A DNA stretch of 64,000 bases, from the NCBI GenBank assembly GCA_022482735.1, contig JAKVOO010000001.1, positions 243,699 through 307,698 on the forward strand. Direction: 5' to 3'. Position numbers and translations under genes: made by a program. The notes beneath the pieces were generated by a model. The model saw nothing but the letters and a program-made list of their open reading frames with translations. It made no database searches and was not told the origin of the DNA. The stretch comes from Bacilli bacterium (lineage in GTDB: Bacteria; Bacillota_I; Bacilli_A; RFN20; CAG-826). Shown here in pieces: positions 19,592-29,290 of the stretch (the first letter of the stretch is position 1; every line of letters starts with the position of its first letter).

Positions 19592-20275
19592 ATGCGTATC
19601 TGCGAAATGGTAACGAGCGAAAGGCCACGCGAAAAGGCTATTGCTTTAGGTATTGAGCGTTTAAGTGAGGTGGAATTATTAGCGCTTCTTATCGGAAGTG
19701 GAACTAGTGGTTTGAATTCTCTAGAATGCGCATCAAAGCTTCTATATATGAAGGGCGGGTTGCCTGGCTTAGCTAAAATAAAGCAGCCGATTGATATTAA
19801 AGTTGAAGGTATTGGTCGGGCGCGATCGTTGATAATTATAGCGGCAATCGAGCTGGCTAATCGACTAACTACTATTCCACAAGAACTAGGATCACCTTGC
19901 TGGAATCCAAAAGATATTTTCAATCGTTATCGACATCGTTTTAGCAATACCAATGAAAAACTGATGATTTTATATTTTTCACGGCAAAAAGAACAATTAG
20001 GAGAAGACGATGTTTATCTTGGAACCAGCAAAGGCTTCGCGATAGATCTTCGCGATATTTTTGCTCGGGTCTTACGGGCCAATGCTTATTACTTTATCTT
20101 GATTCATAATCATCCATCAGGCAGTCTAAATCCATCGCGCGATGATGTAATTACGACAAGCGAAGTAAAGTCACAGGCAAGCACCCTAGGAATTCATCTT
20201 TTAGATCACATTATTCTTACAGATAAAGGGCTATTTTTCCTTTTTACAAAACGATTGGAGCGTAGGCAAATTTAA
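19592..20275 (+). CDS. radC: RadC family JAMM/MPN domain protein
   Basis: About 227 residues. The N-terminal helix-hairpin-helix-like region (MRICEMVTSERPREKAIALG; LSEVELLALLIGSG) is followed by an MPN domain with the JAMM metal motif in IHNHPSGSLNPSRDD. The family (UPF0758) is widespread; a DNA-repair role is historical and not well supported. ATG 19592 is preferred over TTG 19589. No good Shine-Dalgarno is visible, so translation is probably coupled to the peptide gene ending three bases before. Confidence 0.92.
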   Translation: MRICEMVTSERPREKAIALGIERLSEVELLALLIGSGTSGLNSLECASKLLYMKGGLPGLAKIKQPIDIKVEGIGRARSLIIIAAIELANRLTTIPQELGSPCWNPKDIFNRYRHRFSNTNEKLMILYFSRQKEQLGEDDVYLGTSKGFAIDLRDIFARVLRANAYYFILIHNHPSGSLNPSRDDVITTSEVKSQASTLGIHLLDHIILTDKGLFFLFTKRLERRQI

Positions 20276-20334
20276 ATAACTTTCTGTTATCGCCAACTAC
20301 CACCACGAACCGTCAAGAAAAAAAGCTATTTATA

Positions 20335-20363
20335 TTGATTGTCCAGCGTCTTTGTGATATATT
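20335..20363 (+). promoter_or_regulatory. Promoter of the rplU operon
   Basis: TTGATT (20335-20340), a 17-base spacer, TATATT (20358-20363). Transcription would start near 20370, giving a leader of about 98 bases. Confidence 0.7.
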
Positions 20364-20369
20364 ACTTGC

Positions 20370-20460
20370 GTTGTCGCCTCACTAGCTACAACCGCTTAGA
20401 AAAGGTTCAAGTGATTTATCCACCTTTATAGCGAGTATAAGTGAATTTTTAATAGGAGGT
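20370..20460 (+). ncRNA. Candidate L21 ribosomal protein leader
   Basis: The rplU 5' leader contains a hairpin (GTTGT ... ACAAC, about 20370-20392) with CGCCTCACTAGCT in the loop, then possible long-range pairing of CACTAGCT with AGCGAGTATAAGTG downstream. Position and partial structure resemble the Firmicutes L21 leader, which autoregulates rplU-rpmA. Assigned by position and hand pairing only. Confidence 0.5.
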
Positions 20461-20467
20461 GCAAACT

Positions 20468-20776
20468 ATGTACGCAATTCTTGAAACTGGCGGAAAGCAA
20501 GTCAAAGTTGAAGTTGGCCAAAAAATTTACGTTGAGAAAATCGACGCGGAAGTTGGATCGGCTTATACTTTTGATAAAGTTCTTCTTGTCAACGATAAGG
20601 CCGTTAAAATCGGTGCTCCTTATGTTAAGGGGGCCACAGTTACGGCTAAAGTCGAAAAACATGGTCTTAGCAAAAAGATTATCGTCTTCAAGTACAAATC
20701 GAAAGCTAACTACAAGCGGACTTATGGACACCGGCAACCTTATACTTGCCTATCCATTGAAGCCATTAATGAGTAA
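20468..20776 (+). CDS. rplU: 50S ribosomal protein L21
   Basis: 102 residues from ATG 20468 after AGGAGGTG. The opening [13 protein letters not shown] and the closing [15 protein letters not shown] are signatures of L21, a 23S rRNA-binding protein of the large subunit. It is the first gene of the rplU-prp-rpmA operon. Confidence 0.97.
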   Translation: MYAILETGGKQVKVEVGQKIYVEKIDAEVGSAYTFDKVLLVNDKAVKIGAPYVKGATVTAKVEKHGLSKKIIVFKYKSKANYKRTYGHRQPYTCLSIEAINE

Positions 20777-20781
20777 GGTAT

Positions 20782-21111
20782 ATGATTCGTGTGAACGCCC
20801 ACTTTCTTGATAATCAGATTAATTACATCGAAATTACCGGTCACGCTGGTAGTGGTGAGTATGGTCATGATTTGGTTTGTGCGGGTGTCAGTGCGATTAC
20901 AATCGGTTGTCTCAACAGTTTGAATAAACCTGATAGTTATCAAATTGTTGTTGAGGAAGGATATGTTCTTGTTAAAGAAAAATCCGTTCCTGAACCTCAC
21001 GATATAATCGTCCTTGAAACAATGTATCGGGCGCTAAAAAGTGTCGCCAAAAATGAAGCAGACTATGTGAAAGTAAGAAAAAGAAAAGTGAAAGGAAGTG
21101 CAACACAATGA
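20782..21111 (+). CDS. prp: Ribosomal-processing cysteine protease Prp (YsxB)
   Basis: 109 residues. The catalytic His and Cys lie in [21 protein letters not shown], the family signature. Prp removes the N-terminal extension of ribosomal protein L27, encoded by the next gene. It starts five bases after rplU and its TGA overlaps the rpmA start, so the three genes are one unit. Confidence 0.93.
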   Translation: MIRVNAHFLDNQINYIEITGHAGSGEYGHDLVCAGVSAITIGCLNSLNKPDSYQIVVEEGYVLVKEKSVPEPHDIIVLETMYRALKSVAKNEADYVKVRKRKVKGSATQ

Positions 21112-21398
21112 TGTTTGAAATGAATCTTCAACTCTTCGCTTCGAAGAAGGGTGTTGGATCAACTAAAAACGGACGTGATTCGGCTGGTCGGCGTTTAGGC
21201 GCCAAGAAGGCTGATGGCCAATTTGCAACTGCCGGCTCAATCATTTATCGCCAAAGAGGAACCAAGATTTATCCTGGGGTTAACGCTAAACGAGGCGGTG
21301 ATGATACAATCTTTGCTACCATTGATGGTATCGTCAAATATGAACGGGTTGGAAAAGACAAAAAGCAAGTTTCCGTCTATGCCGTTGAAGCCAAATAA
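21108..21398 (+). CDS. rpmA: 50S ribosomal protein L27 with Prp-cleaved N-terminus
   Basis: About 96 residues. The start overlaps the prp stop (ATGA); a second ATG follows at 21111. The precursor begins [19 protein letters not shown]. Cleavage after the aromatic Phe would expose ASKKG, as in Firmicutes with Prp, where the extension blocks the peptidyl-transferase centre until removed. The body ([27 protein letters not shown]) is canonical. A terminator follows. Confidence 0.96.
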   Translation: MMFEMNLQLFASKKGVGSTKNGRDSAGRRLGAKKADGQFATAGSIIYRQRGTKIYPGVNAKRGGDDTIFATIDGIVKYERVGKDKKQVSVYAVEAK

Positions 21399-21416
21399 GG
21401 TTTTATCGTAAATATT

Positions 21417-21440
21417 GGCCACCTAGTGTGGCCTTTTTTT
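21417..21440 (+). terminator. Rho-independent terminator of rplU-prp-rpmA
   Basis: GGCCAC and GTGGCC flank a five-base loop with eight T residues after it. Confidence 0.88.
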
Positions 21441-21481
21441 TATATTATATTTATAATATACTAGTCAAAAGAGGAAACTAT

Positions 21482-22442
21482 ATGCCCTTAATATCAATTG
21501 TCGTCCCTATGTATAACGAAGAGGCGGTTGTCGCCGACTTTTTTGCTCGCATAAATAAAGTAGTGGCTGATGTTGCTACCTATGATTTTGAAATTGTTGT
21601 CGTCAACGATGGTTCAACTGATTCCACCTTAGTTTTACTAAAAGAACAACAAAAACAACAGAATAATATTGTAATCGTTAACTTGGCCCGCAATTTTGGA
21701 CATGAACCAGCCGTTAGTGCTGGACTTCATGTCGCTAAAGGCGAAGCTGTTATTCCTATTGATGCTGACTTACAGGACCCACCTGAGATTATTCCCTGAG
21801 ATGATTCAAAAATATGAAACGGGCTTTGAAGTGGTAAATGCCCGCCGGGCATCCCGTAAAGAAGATAGTTTTATGAAGCGCTTTACGGCGAAGAAATTCT
21901 ACGATTATATGACGAGAATCTCCGGCAAAATAAAAGTGCCTAGCAATGTCGGCCATTACCGCCTTATTTCACGGCGAGTTGTTGACGAAGTTAATGCTTT
22001 AACAGAATCCACCCGTGTATTTCGGGTGGAAGTTCCATATATTGGACATAAGACAACTGAAGTGCTATTTTCTCGGCAAAAACGCGTTAAAGGCAAGAGC
22101 CATTACAACTATCATGCCATGTTTGATTTAGCATTTAATGCAATAATTTCAAGTTCAATTAAACCGGTTTACTGGCCATTGTGGACAGCAATTTGGATTG
22201 GCTTCTTAACAGGACTATCACTTTTAGCTGAATTGGTGTTATTTATTCTTGCCCAAACAAGTGTGATTAATTTTGCGATTAACTTTGAACTATGGTTAAT
22301 AATAAATTCGATCTTTGTTGTTGGAACCATCACTTTATTGGTATTAGGTATCATAGCAATTTATGTTGGCAAAACCTTTATTGAGGCGCAAGGACGACCG
22401 TTCTATGTTATTGACGAAGTACTAACAAAAAAGGAAAATTAA
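21482..22442 (+). CDS. Family 2 glycosyltransferase, GtrB/DPM1-like (frameshifted)
   Basis: ATG 21482 follows GAGGAAAC. The N-terminal GT-A domain has ISIVVPMYNEEAVV, VVNDGSTDST and DADLQDPPE, the nucleotide-sugar and metal (DxD) motifs. An extra c at about 21796 (attccctgag) breaks the frame; removing it continues PEMIQKYETGFEVVNARR. Two C-terminal membrane spans (about 225-250 and 265-290) match bactoprenol glucosyltransferases. It likely transfers a sugar from UDP- or GDP-sugar to polyprenyl phosphate for surface glycan synthesis. Total about 319 residues. Confidence 0.9.
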
Positions 22443-22445
22443 TTT

Positions 22446-23732
22446 ATGTTTATTGATAAGGCAAAAGTTGAATTAAGGGCAGGAAAAGGTGGCGATGGTG
22501 CCATATCTTTTCACAAGGAAAAATATGTCGATCGGGGTGGACCCTGATGGAGGAAATGGTGGTCGGGGTGGTTCGATAATTTTTGTCGCACGCCAAAGTT
22601 CATCGACATTAATAAATTTTCGTCATTCGCGGGTAATAAAGGCCGATGAAGGCGAAAAAGGTGACAAAAACAATCGCTATGGACGCAAGGGAGAAGATGT
22701 ATATGTCGAAGTGCCGGTCGGTACAGTTGTATATGATTTTCAAACCCATGAACTTCTCGCTGACTTAGCAACTGAAGGCCAACAATTTGTCGCAGCTAAA
22801 GGGCGGTAGAGGTGGTAGGGGCAACACCTGCTTTAAATCACCTCAAATTCGCGTTCCGAAAATTGCTGAAAATGGCCTACCTGGAGAAAAAAAAGGTTTT
22901 GACGTTGGAGTTAAAGATTTTAGCTGATGTCGGTTTTATAGGTCTTCCTAGCGTTGGTAAATCAACTCTTTTAAGTGTAATTAGCAAGGCTAAGCCGGAG
23001 ATTGCTGATTATCCTTTTACTACAATAACTCCTAATCTGGGTTTGGTCGAACTCAAAGATGGTCGTTCCTTTGTCGCTGCTGATTTACCCGGTCTTATTG
23101 AGGGCGCACACTTAGGAAAAGGCTTGGGATTGGAGTTTCTTCGCCACATCGAGCGTTGTCGTGTGCTCGTTCAAGTCATATCTATGGATGGAGAACGGGA
23201 TCCTTATGACGACTATCTTACAATCATGGATGAACTTACCCAGTATGGCTTTGGACTCAGCGAGCGACCCATGGTTATAGCCGCGAGCAAAATGGATGAA
23301 GAAGGCGCCGGTGATCGATTAAAAACACTTCGGAAAAAACTTAAGGATCATGAAATTATTCCGATTAGCGCTTTAGCTGATCAGGGAATTGATCTTTTAC
23401 TTTACAAGGTGGCGGATATTCTTGCGGTGACAAAACCCTTCCCCATTTTGACAAAACAGGGCGAAGAGGCTGGTGTCAAAATTTATGATGCCAATGAGAT
23501 GTCGCTACGAGATACCTTTAGAATAGAGAAAATCAACGATCATACTTATCGTATTTTTGGCGATTCGGTGCTAAACACTTATCATAGAATAAACCTTTCG
23601 ACGGATGAGGGACTGCTAAAACTACTTCAGTATTTACGGTTTATTGGTGTTGATGACGAACTAAGAAAAATGCAGGTTAAAGATGGTGATACGGTTATTC
23701 TCGATGACTTTGAATTTGACTACTTTGAATGA
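22446..23732 (+). CDS. obg: GTPase Obg/CgtA (three frameshifts in this sequence)
   Basis: Essential GTPase in 50S assembly and stress signalling. ATG 22446 after AAAGGAAAAT. The Gly-rich OBG fold ([19 protein letters not shown]) is broken by extra bases at about 22544 (ggaccctga), 22802 (aaagggcgg) and in an 8-A run at about 22885. Removing one base at each gives a continuous protein of about 428 residues. The G domain has [19 protein letters not shown] and ASKMD. The C-terminal OCT domain is present and ends DDFEFDYFE. It lies downstream of rpmA as in most Firmicutes, with a glycosyltransferase inserted between them. The stop is TGA. Confidence 0.95.
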
Positions 23733-23779
23733 TGAGTATTACTTATTTAAACGATGACTGCGAGGGGTAGGTGCTCGTT

Positions 23780-23872
23780 ATGGAACGCAATAAAATTGTT
23801 ATTATCGCCTCACTATTAACCGCATTTTTACTACTTTTAGGATTAATTTATTTTATTCTAATCAGCCGTTAA
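23780..23872 (+). CDS. Possible 30-residue single-span membrane peptide
   Basis: ATG 23780 to TAA 23870-23872, between obg and ruvA. A short charged start (MERNK) is followed by one continuous hydrophobic helix and a terminal SR. A weak GAGG/TAGGTG lies upstream. It fits a small membrane protein, but the length is near chance and it needs conservation or expression data. Confidence 0.35.
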   Translation: MERNKIVIIASLLTAFLLLLGLIYFILISR

Positions 23873-23887
23873 AAAAGGAGACAAATC

Positions 23888-24443
23888 ATGATTTATGGTT
23901 TAAAGGGACGAATTGTTCAAATTGATAGTGAAAGTATTATCGTTGATGTTCATGATATTTTTTATCGGATTCTCGTTTGTCATTCCGACTATTTTCATGT
24001 TGATGAATTGCGCTTAATTTATACTGAGCAGATTATTCGTGAAGATGAACAGTATTTAGTGGGATTTATCGATGATGAGGAACGAAGGGCGTTTTTAGAT
24101 TTAATATCCGTCAGTGGAATTGGTCCTAAAACGGCCTTGAATGCTTTAAGGGCAACCTCCCCAGCGCTCTTATATCAGGCGATAGCAAGCAAGGACACAA
24201 AATATTTGAAAAAACTTCCTGGAATTGGTCCAAAAGCGGCTTCGCAGATTATACTTGATATTAAAGGGACAGCTTTCGGAAGCCGATGCCACGGATAAAA
24301 GTTTAAGTCCAAATGTTTTAGAAGCGCTTTTGAGTCTTGGATTTAAAAATAGCGATATTAATCGGGCAATTAAGAATGCCTATCTTCCCGGAATTAGCGA
24401 TGACGAGTTACTAAAGCGGTGCTTACAGATAATAAGAAAGTAG
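23888..24443 (+). CDS. ruvA: Holliday junction branch migration protein RuvA (frameshifted)
   Basis: ATG 23888 after AAAAAAGGAG. Domain I (MIYGLKGRIVQID, IIVDVHDIFYRILV), then helix-hairpin-helix pairs (SVSGIGPKTALNALRA, LPGIGPKAASQIILDIKG). An extra g in ggg at about 24270 (aaagggacagctt) breaks the frame; removing it continues DIKGQLSEAD into the C-terminal domain III (VLEALLSLGFKNSDINRAI). Total about 184 residues. RuvA binds the junction and loads RuvB. Confidence 0.94.
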
Positions 24444-24452
24444 GTTTGTTGC

Positions 24453-25461
24453 ATGACGGATATTTTAAATAGCAAAAAAATCGATAGTTTTGAGGAAGAG
24501 CAAGAGATTTCTCTTCGGCCTCAGCATTTAAATGAATATATCGGGCAAGAAGATTTAAAACGCAATTTGCGCGTTTTTATCGGTGCCGCCTTAAAACGGC
24601 ATGAAACTCTCGATCATACGCTTTTATATGGTCCACCAGGACTTGGTAAAACAACATTAGCCTATATTATCGCCAATGAAATGAAGGGTAAAATTCGTGT
24701 CATTAACGGCCCATCAATTGAAAAACCTGGCGATTTAGCCGCTGTCTTATCTACCCTAGAAAGCGGTGATATTTTATTTATTGATGAAATCCATCGTCTT
24801 CCACGAATTGTCGAAGAAGTCTTATATGGGGCAATGGAGGATTTTACGCTTTCGGTAATCATTAATCGCGATGGCAATGCCAGAACGATTGAGGTTCCCT
24901 TACCCCCTTTTACTCTCGTTGGAGCCACCACAAGAATTGGCGACTTGACAAGCCCTCTACGCGCGCGCTTTGGAATTGCTGAAAAAATAAATTTTTACTC
25001 AGAAAATGAAATTGCTGATATTGTAAATCGAACCGCGAAAGTCTACAATACCGCAATTGCGCCTGAAGCCGTTAATGCCATTGCGCAAAGATCGCGCGGT
25101 ACTCCACGTATTGCCAACCGTCTTTTTCGGACGAGTTCGCGATTTTTCAGATTTTGCCAACGAAAATTCAATAAATCAGGTTTCAGCTATATTTGCCCTT
25201 GATGCCTTAAAAGTGGACGAACTTGGACTGGATGATGTCGATATCAAATACCTATCGACGATTATAGATCGCTTTCATGGTGGTCCCGTTGGTTTAGAGG
25301 CCTTAGCGAGCGCTATTGGAGAAGAGGTTGGTAATCTAGAGGATGTATTGGAACCATATTTACTTCAAATTGGAATGATTAATCGCACCCCTAGAGGAAG
25401 AATGGCAACCGATAAGGCCTATCACCATTTAAAGAAAAATCATCAGGAAAGTCTTTTTTAA
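24453..25461 (+). CDS. ruvB: Holliday junction helicase RuvB (frameshifted)
   Basis: AAA+ motor driving branch migration with Ruv[12 protein letters not shown] opens the AAA domain; Walker A is [11 protein letters not shown], Walker [15 protein letters not shown], and sensor [18 protein letters not shown]. Near 25130 an extra g (cggacgag) breaks the frame; deletion restores [14 protein letters not shown] and the winged-helix C-terminus ([16 protein letters not shown]). About 335 residues. It lies ten bases after ruvA, the usual ruvAB operon. Confidence 0.95.
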
Positions 25462-25463
25462 TT

Positions 25464-26519
25464 ATGAATTTATCAACTGGCATTTTAATTACCATCATCT
25501 TTGTTTTACTAGAATTAGGCCTTCTTTACGCAGCAATTTATTTCCGTAAACAGAAAAAGAATCTCTTGGAAGCGATAATGATTTTGACTATCGCAATTAT
25601 TCCTGGTGTTTACTTGTTTTTAATTGATAGTTGGCGATGGGACGCTAATTATATCTCCCATTTGGGAGGAAATATAAGTAATCCATCACCAACGGATATT
25701 CTTCCCTTTAGTTGGTTTCACTTTTTGTTTGTTGCTGTGATGATAGCAATAATCGCAGTTATTTTATTAATAGGTAATCACCGTGAAAAAGATGTGATGT
25801 TTATTTTAAACCGAACCCGTTTTGATTTTATTATCTTCGCGTACGGAGTTTTTTTGTTATCAATAGAGATATATAAACAAGTTCGCTACTTAAATTTGTT
25901 TACTGATTATTCGTGGTATGGCTTTCCATTTCAATTCTGTTCGGTTCCCCTTTATGTCAGTTTGATTTTCCCTTGGATAAAGAAAGCCAAGATCCGCCAG
26001 GCGGGTTACGATTTTTTAGCATTTTATCCTTTAATCGCTGGCATTGCCGTGATGATTATACCGACAACTGTATTTGTGTGGTCAGTCGCTATTTCTATTC
26101 ACACGATGATTTGGCATCTTTCTATGGTTACAATTAGTTTTTTCGTTATTGTATATCGCTACATAGGAAGCTCATATAAACAAGTCTATAGAGCCTTTAT
26201 AGTATTTTTAGGACTCGTAGGAATGGCACTATTGATGGATTCATTGGCCCTCATCAGTAAGAATGCGCGCTTTGCTGATTTTAATATGTTTTTTATCCGT
26301 CCATTTGATGTTGTTAATATATTCGTCTTTTCAAGTATAAATAGCGCTTTGATTCCAACAATCGGTGAACGTTTTGCCTGGCTTATAACGGTGTTGCTTT
26401 ATATATTTGCGATGGGACTGGGAAGCATAATTGTTTTTCGCCTCAGTCGATGGGGCTTAAAACAAAAATATCGGCATCTTGATTTAGCAACTCTTGATTT
26501 TGAAGAAAACAAGCTTTAA
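25464..26519 (+). CDS. Polytopic membrane protein, YwaF/TIGR02206-like
   Basis: 351 residues starting two bases after ruvB. About eight to nine hydrophobic segments. Recognisable conserved stretches include LPFSWFHFLFV, YGFPFQFCSVPLY and HTMIWHLSMVTIS, which resemble the TIGR02206/YwaF family of integral membrane proteins. The conserved His and aromatic residues in membrane segments may form a buried site, but the function is not known. The assignment is by resemblance only. Confidence 0.6.
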   Translation: MNLSTGILITIIFVLLELGLLYAAIYFRKQKKNLLEAIMILTIAIIPGVYLFLIDSWRWDANYISHLGGNISNPSPTDILPFSWFHFLFVAVMIAIIAVILLIGNHREKDVMFILNRTRFDFIIFAYGVFLLSIEIYKQVRYLNLFTDYSWYGFPFQFCSVPLYVSLIFPWIKKAKIRQAGYDFLAFYPLIAGIAVMIIPTTVFVWSVAISIHTMIWHLSMVTISFFVIVYRYIGSSYKQVYRAFIVFLGLVGMALLMDSLALISKNARFADFNMFFIRPFDVVNIFVFSSINSALIPTIGERFAWLITVLLYIFAMGLGSIIVFRLSRWGLKQKYRHLDLATLDFEENKL

Positions 26520-26633
26520 ATAGATTTATTTTTCTTCCTTTGTCATTTCTTGGTTTACTTTGTGGCTTTCAATATGTAAAATTATGTTGTTTACTTATAA
26601 AGTAAAAACCGCTCTTCTGTTGGAGGAAATAAT

Positions 26634-29249
26634 ATGCGTCGTTTTTTTGCTTATCTAGCGATTTGTCTAACTGCCATTTTAGGTATGGCTTTTAACTTTT
26701 TTCCAGTCGTAAGTCAAACTGTTCCCAACTTCGATTATGACTCTGGTCGTGAGTTTACTTACCGAATTGAAAATAAGGATACCGACAATGATAGCGCCAT
26801 CTCCATTGAGACGATGGATTCCATTGTTGAAACGATGGAATCACGCCTTGATACCTATGGCGTATCAAAATATCAAATAGCGCGGGAAGGTAGTGATATC
26901 GTTCGCGTTACCGTCAAGCAGGAAAGCAGTACTGAATATACCCGCTTAGGCGCTTATTTAAATTACGATGCAGATTTTACTGTGACGCTTGGTGATCCAG
27001 ACAAATCGACCGCTTTAGTCGGTGATGACATTTTTACTAGCGCCCATATTGAATATGAAGGACAAGTTCCCGTCGTCGTTATTGATTTAAAGGATTCTGA
27101 AGCTATTTCTGAATTTAAAGCTGTTGTTGATGAGGCTACGCAAATTCAAGAAGATGAGGGCAGCACAACCGCTGAGGGTGCTTCTGAGACAACTTTAGTT
27201 GATAATGCAACAATTGTAATTTGGTCTAATTACGATGAGACCAAAGATGACTACATTACCGCTAAGTCGGGTGATGATGAAGACATGCAAAGCAAGCTTT
27301 TCATGACTTTTGATCCTCGCCATGTATTCTACGATAAAGCTAGCGTTGACAATGGGGCGATTGCGATGTCAATGAGTCTAGGTGATGCGGATGAAAGCGG
27401 CAATTATACCTTGGCTAATATTACCAAAGCGAACAACAATGCCAAGTATTTGGTCAATATTTTCAACTCTACATCCTATGGTGATTTCACTATTGATTAT
27501 CTATTTAGCAATACGGTTGATGCTTCGGTCGAATACTTATTTAGTTATGATGGCATTTTACATTTAAATTTCTCACGGACATTAGTTTCACTGATGGTGG
27601 GAGCACTTTTAGTAACACTAATTCTTGCCGCTTTTGAACGAGTTCCAACTGTTGGTATCGTTTCTTTAAGTTTGTTATCGGTGTTTTTATCCTTGGCATT
27701 CTACAATAAAGTCGGAATCGAGTTATCTACTTCCACCTTAATTGGTTTCATCATTGTATTTGCTTTAGCAATTTTCACTTTTATCAGTCATATAAATGCA
27801 TTTAAAAATGAAATATATCGCGGACGAACAATGAAAAAGGCGAATAGTGAAGGATCTAAAAAATCCACAATGATAGCAGTTGATGCTTCTATTGCCCTTT
27901 TTATAATTGGTTTTGTTACTTATTTCCTTGGTGGAGCCGCTCTTTTGGGTTTATCGACCTTTACCATGTTCGGCGCCGTTATTAACATCGTTGCAATTTT
28001 GCCGCTTACTAAAGCCCTCATGTGGCTTTTAACGAATAACACTGCCACGCAAAAAGCATTTGGCTGGTTTGGTATTAATCAAAAACGAATTCCTCAATCT
28101 GGGGCTATTGCCAAAGAGGATAGTTACGAAGGTTATTTCGCTAAATTTAATTTCGGCAAAAAAAGCAAATCAGTTTTAATTGGTAGTGGGGCAATCGCCG
28201 TTGCAAGTCTTGGTCTTCTATTAGGACTTGGATTTGGTTCCAACAATGCATTAAATATTCCTGTTTCAAGCGGTGATATGACGCGCATTTATCTAACAGT
28301 TAATTCTGATACATCGCCGATTTCGACAGTATCAACTTCCGATTCTCCTAAGGATATCATTGAGCGTATTTATGTTGATGGCGAGCAATTAACTTATTCG
28401 TCGCTTGATGTTGAAGAAAAATCCACTACTGAAGGCGAAGGAACTGACAAAATTACTGTCAATTATACTTACTATATTTTGAACATATCTGGTTCATTTA
28501 ATGATGAAACCATTGTTACCTATCAAAAAGTTGACGATACAATGTCAGTTTCGATGGCCCTTAAAGATGCTCTACTTGATGTCGTGGCGGAAAGTGATTC
28601 TGCTGCCAAAGTATCAGTCAATCCGGTTGCGGTCTCGACTGGCTCACCCAATGTCTTGCTTGTGGCGTTTACGACCTTAATCGCTTGGTTGGCGGTTACC
28701 ATTTATTACATGCTTCGATATGGATTAAGCCGTGGCTTATCCTTCCTTGTATCTTCATCAATTGTAAGTTTAATTGGAATTGGACTATTTATTATTACCC
28801 GTATCAGCGTAACCCCATTAGTCGCGGTAGCTCTCGAATTGGGATTGATCTTTGCTTCTTTTGTCGCTGCTTATATGTTCAATCAAGAAAAACAAGTACA
28901 TAAAGACTTCCTTCAATTAACTCGAAGCGAAGTAGCGTTTAAAGGTGTGAACATGTCAGCAACACCAGTTCTACTATTTACATTATTAGCGGGATTATTT
29001 GCTCTAAATTATTTTGCCCTCTGTCCGATGAATGTCGCTTTAGTATTTGCCGCCTTGCTTATTGCTATTCTCCTCGCTCCCACGATTCTGCTCCATGCTA
29101 GTCCGGCGCTTGAGAATTTCTTCTATAAGATTATTAAACGCATTTCCTTGCCAAAGCATCAAAGTAAGAAAACGATTACCAAGAAGAACATTCAACACCG
29201 AAATTCAGCCGAACCAGAAGAAGCGATTATTATTGGCATTAATGACTAG
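26634..29249 (+). CDS. secDF: Protein translocase SecDF fusion
   Basis: 871 residues, longer than the roughly 740 of Bacillus SecDF. An N-terminal span is followed by a large extracellular domain (SIETMDSIVETMESRLDTYGVSKYQI is the SecD P1 repeat) to about residue 320 and a five-span block. A second single span at about 513-530 is followed by a second external domain and the SecF spans to about 840. The tail is Lys/His-rich. It uses proton-motive force to pull preproteins through SecYEG. The sequence is divergent, and typical SecD/SecF signatures are only partly kept. GGAGG precedes ATG 26634. Confidence 0.88.
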   Translation: MRRFFAYLAICLTAILGMAFNFFPVVSQTVPNFDYDSGREFTYRIENKDTDNDSAISIETMDSIVETMESRLDTYGVSKYQIAREGSDIVRVTVKQESSTEYTRLGAYLNYDADFTVTLGDPDKSTALVGDDIFTSAHIEYEGQVPVVVIDLKDSEAISEFKAVVDEATQIQEDEGSTTAEGASETTLVDNATIVIWSNYDETKDDYITAKSGDDEDMQSKLFMTFDPRHVFYDKASVDNGAIAMSMSLGDADESGNYTLANITKANNNAKYLVNIFNSTSYGDFTIDYLFSNTVDASVEYLFSYDGILHLNFSRTLVSLMVGALLVTLILAAFERVPTVGIVSLSLLSVFLSLAFYNKVGIELSTSTLIGFIIVFALAIFTFISHINAFKNEIYRGRTMKKANSEGSKKSTMIAVDASIALFIIGFVTYFLGGAALLGLSTFTMFGAVINIVAILPLTKALMWLLTNNTATQKAFGWFGINQKRIPQSGAIAKEDSYEGYFAKFNFGKKSKSVLIGSGAIAVASLGLLLGLGFGSNNALNIPVSSGDMTRIYLTVNSDTSPISTVSTSDSPKDIIERIYVDGEQLTYSSLDVEEKSTTEGEGTDKITVNYTYYILNISGSFNDETIVTYQKVDDTMSVSMALKDALLDVVAESDSAAKVSVNPVAVSTGSPNVLLVAFTTLIAWLAVTIYYMLRYGLSRGLSFLVSSSIVSLIGIGLFIITRISVTPLVAVALELGLIFASFVAAYMFNQEKQVHKDFLQLTRSEVAFKGVNMSATPVLLFTLLAGLFALNYFALCPMNVALVFAALLIAILLAPTILLHASPALENFFYKIIKRISLPKHQSKKTITKKNIQHRNSAEPEEAIIIGIND

Positions 29250-29255
29250 TTAAAT

Positions 29256-29279
29256 GGCTGCCGCAAGGTAGCCTTTTTT
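29256..29279 (+). terminator. Rho-independent terminator after secDF
   Basis: GGCTGCC and GGTAGCC (one G-U) around a four-base loop, followed by six T residues. recJ starts 12 bases later, so some readthrough may supply recJ. Confidence 0.8.
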
Positions 29280-29290
29280 GAAAGGTTAAT

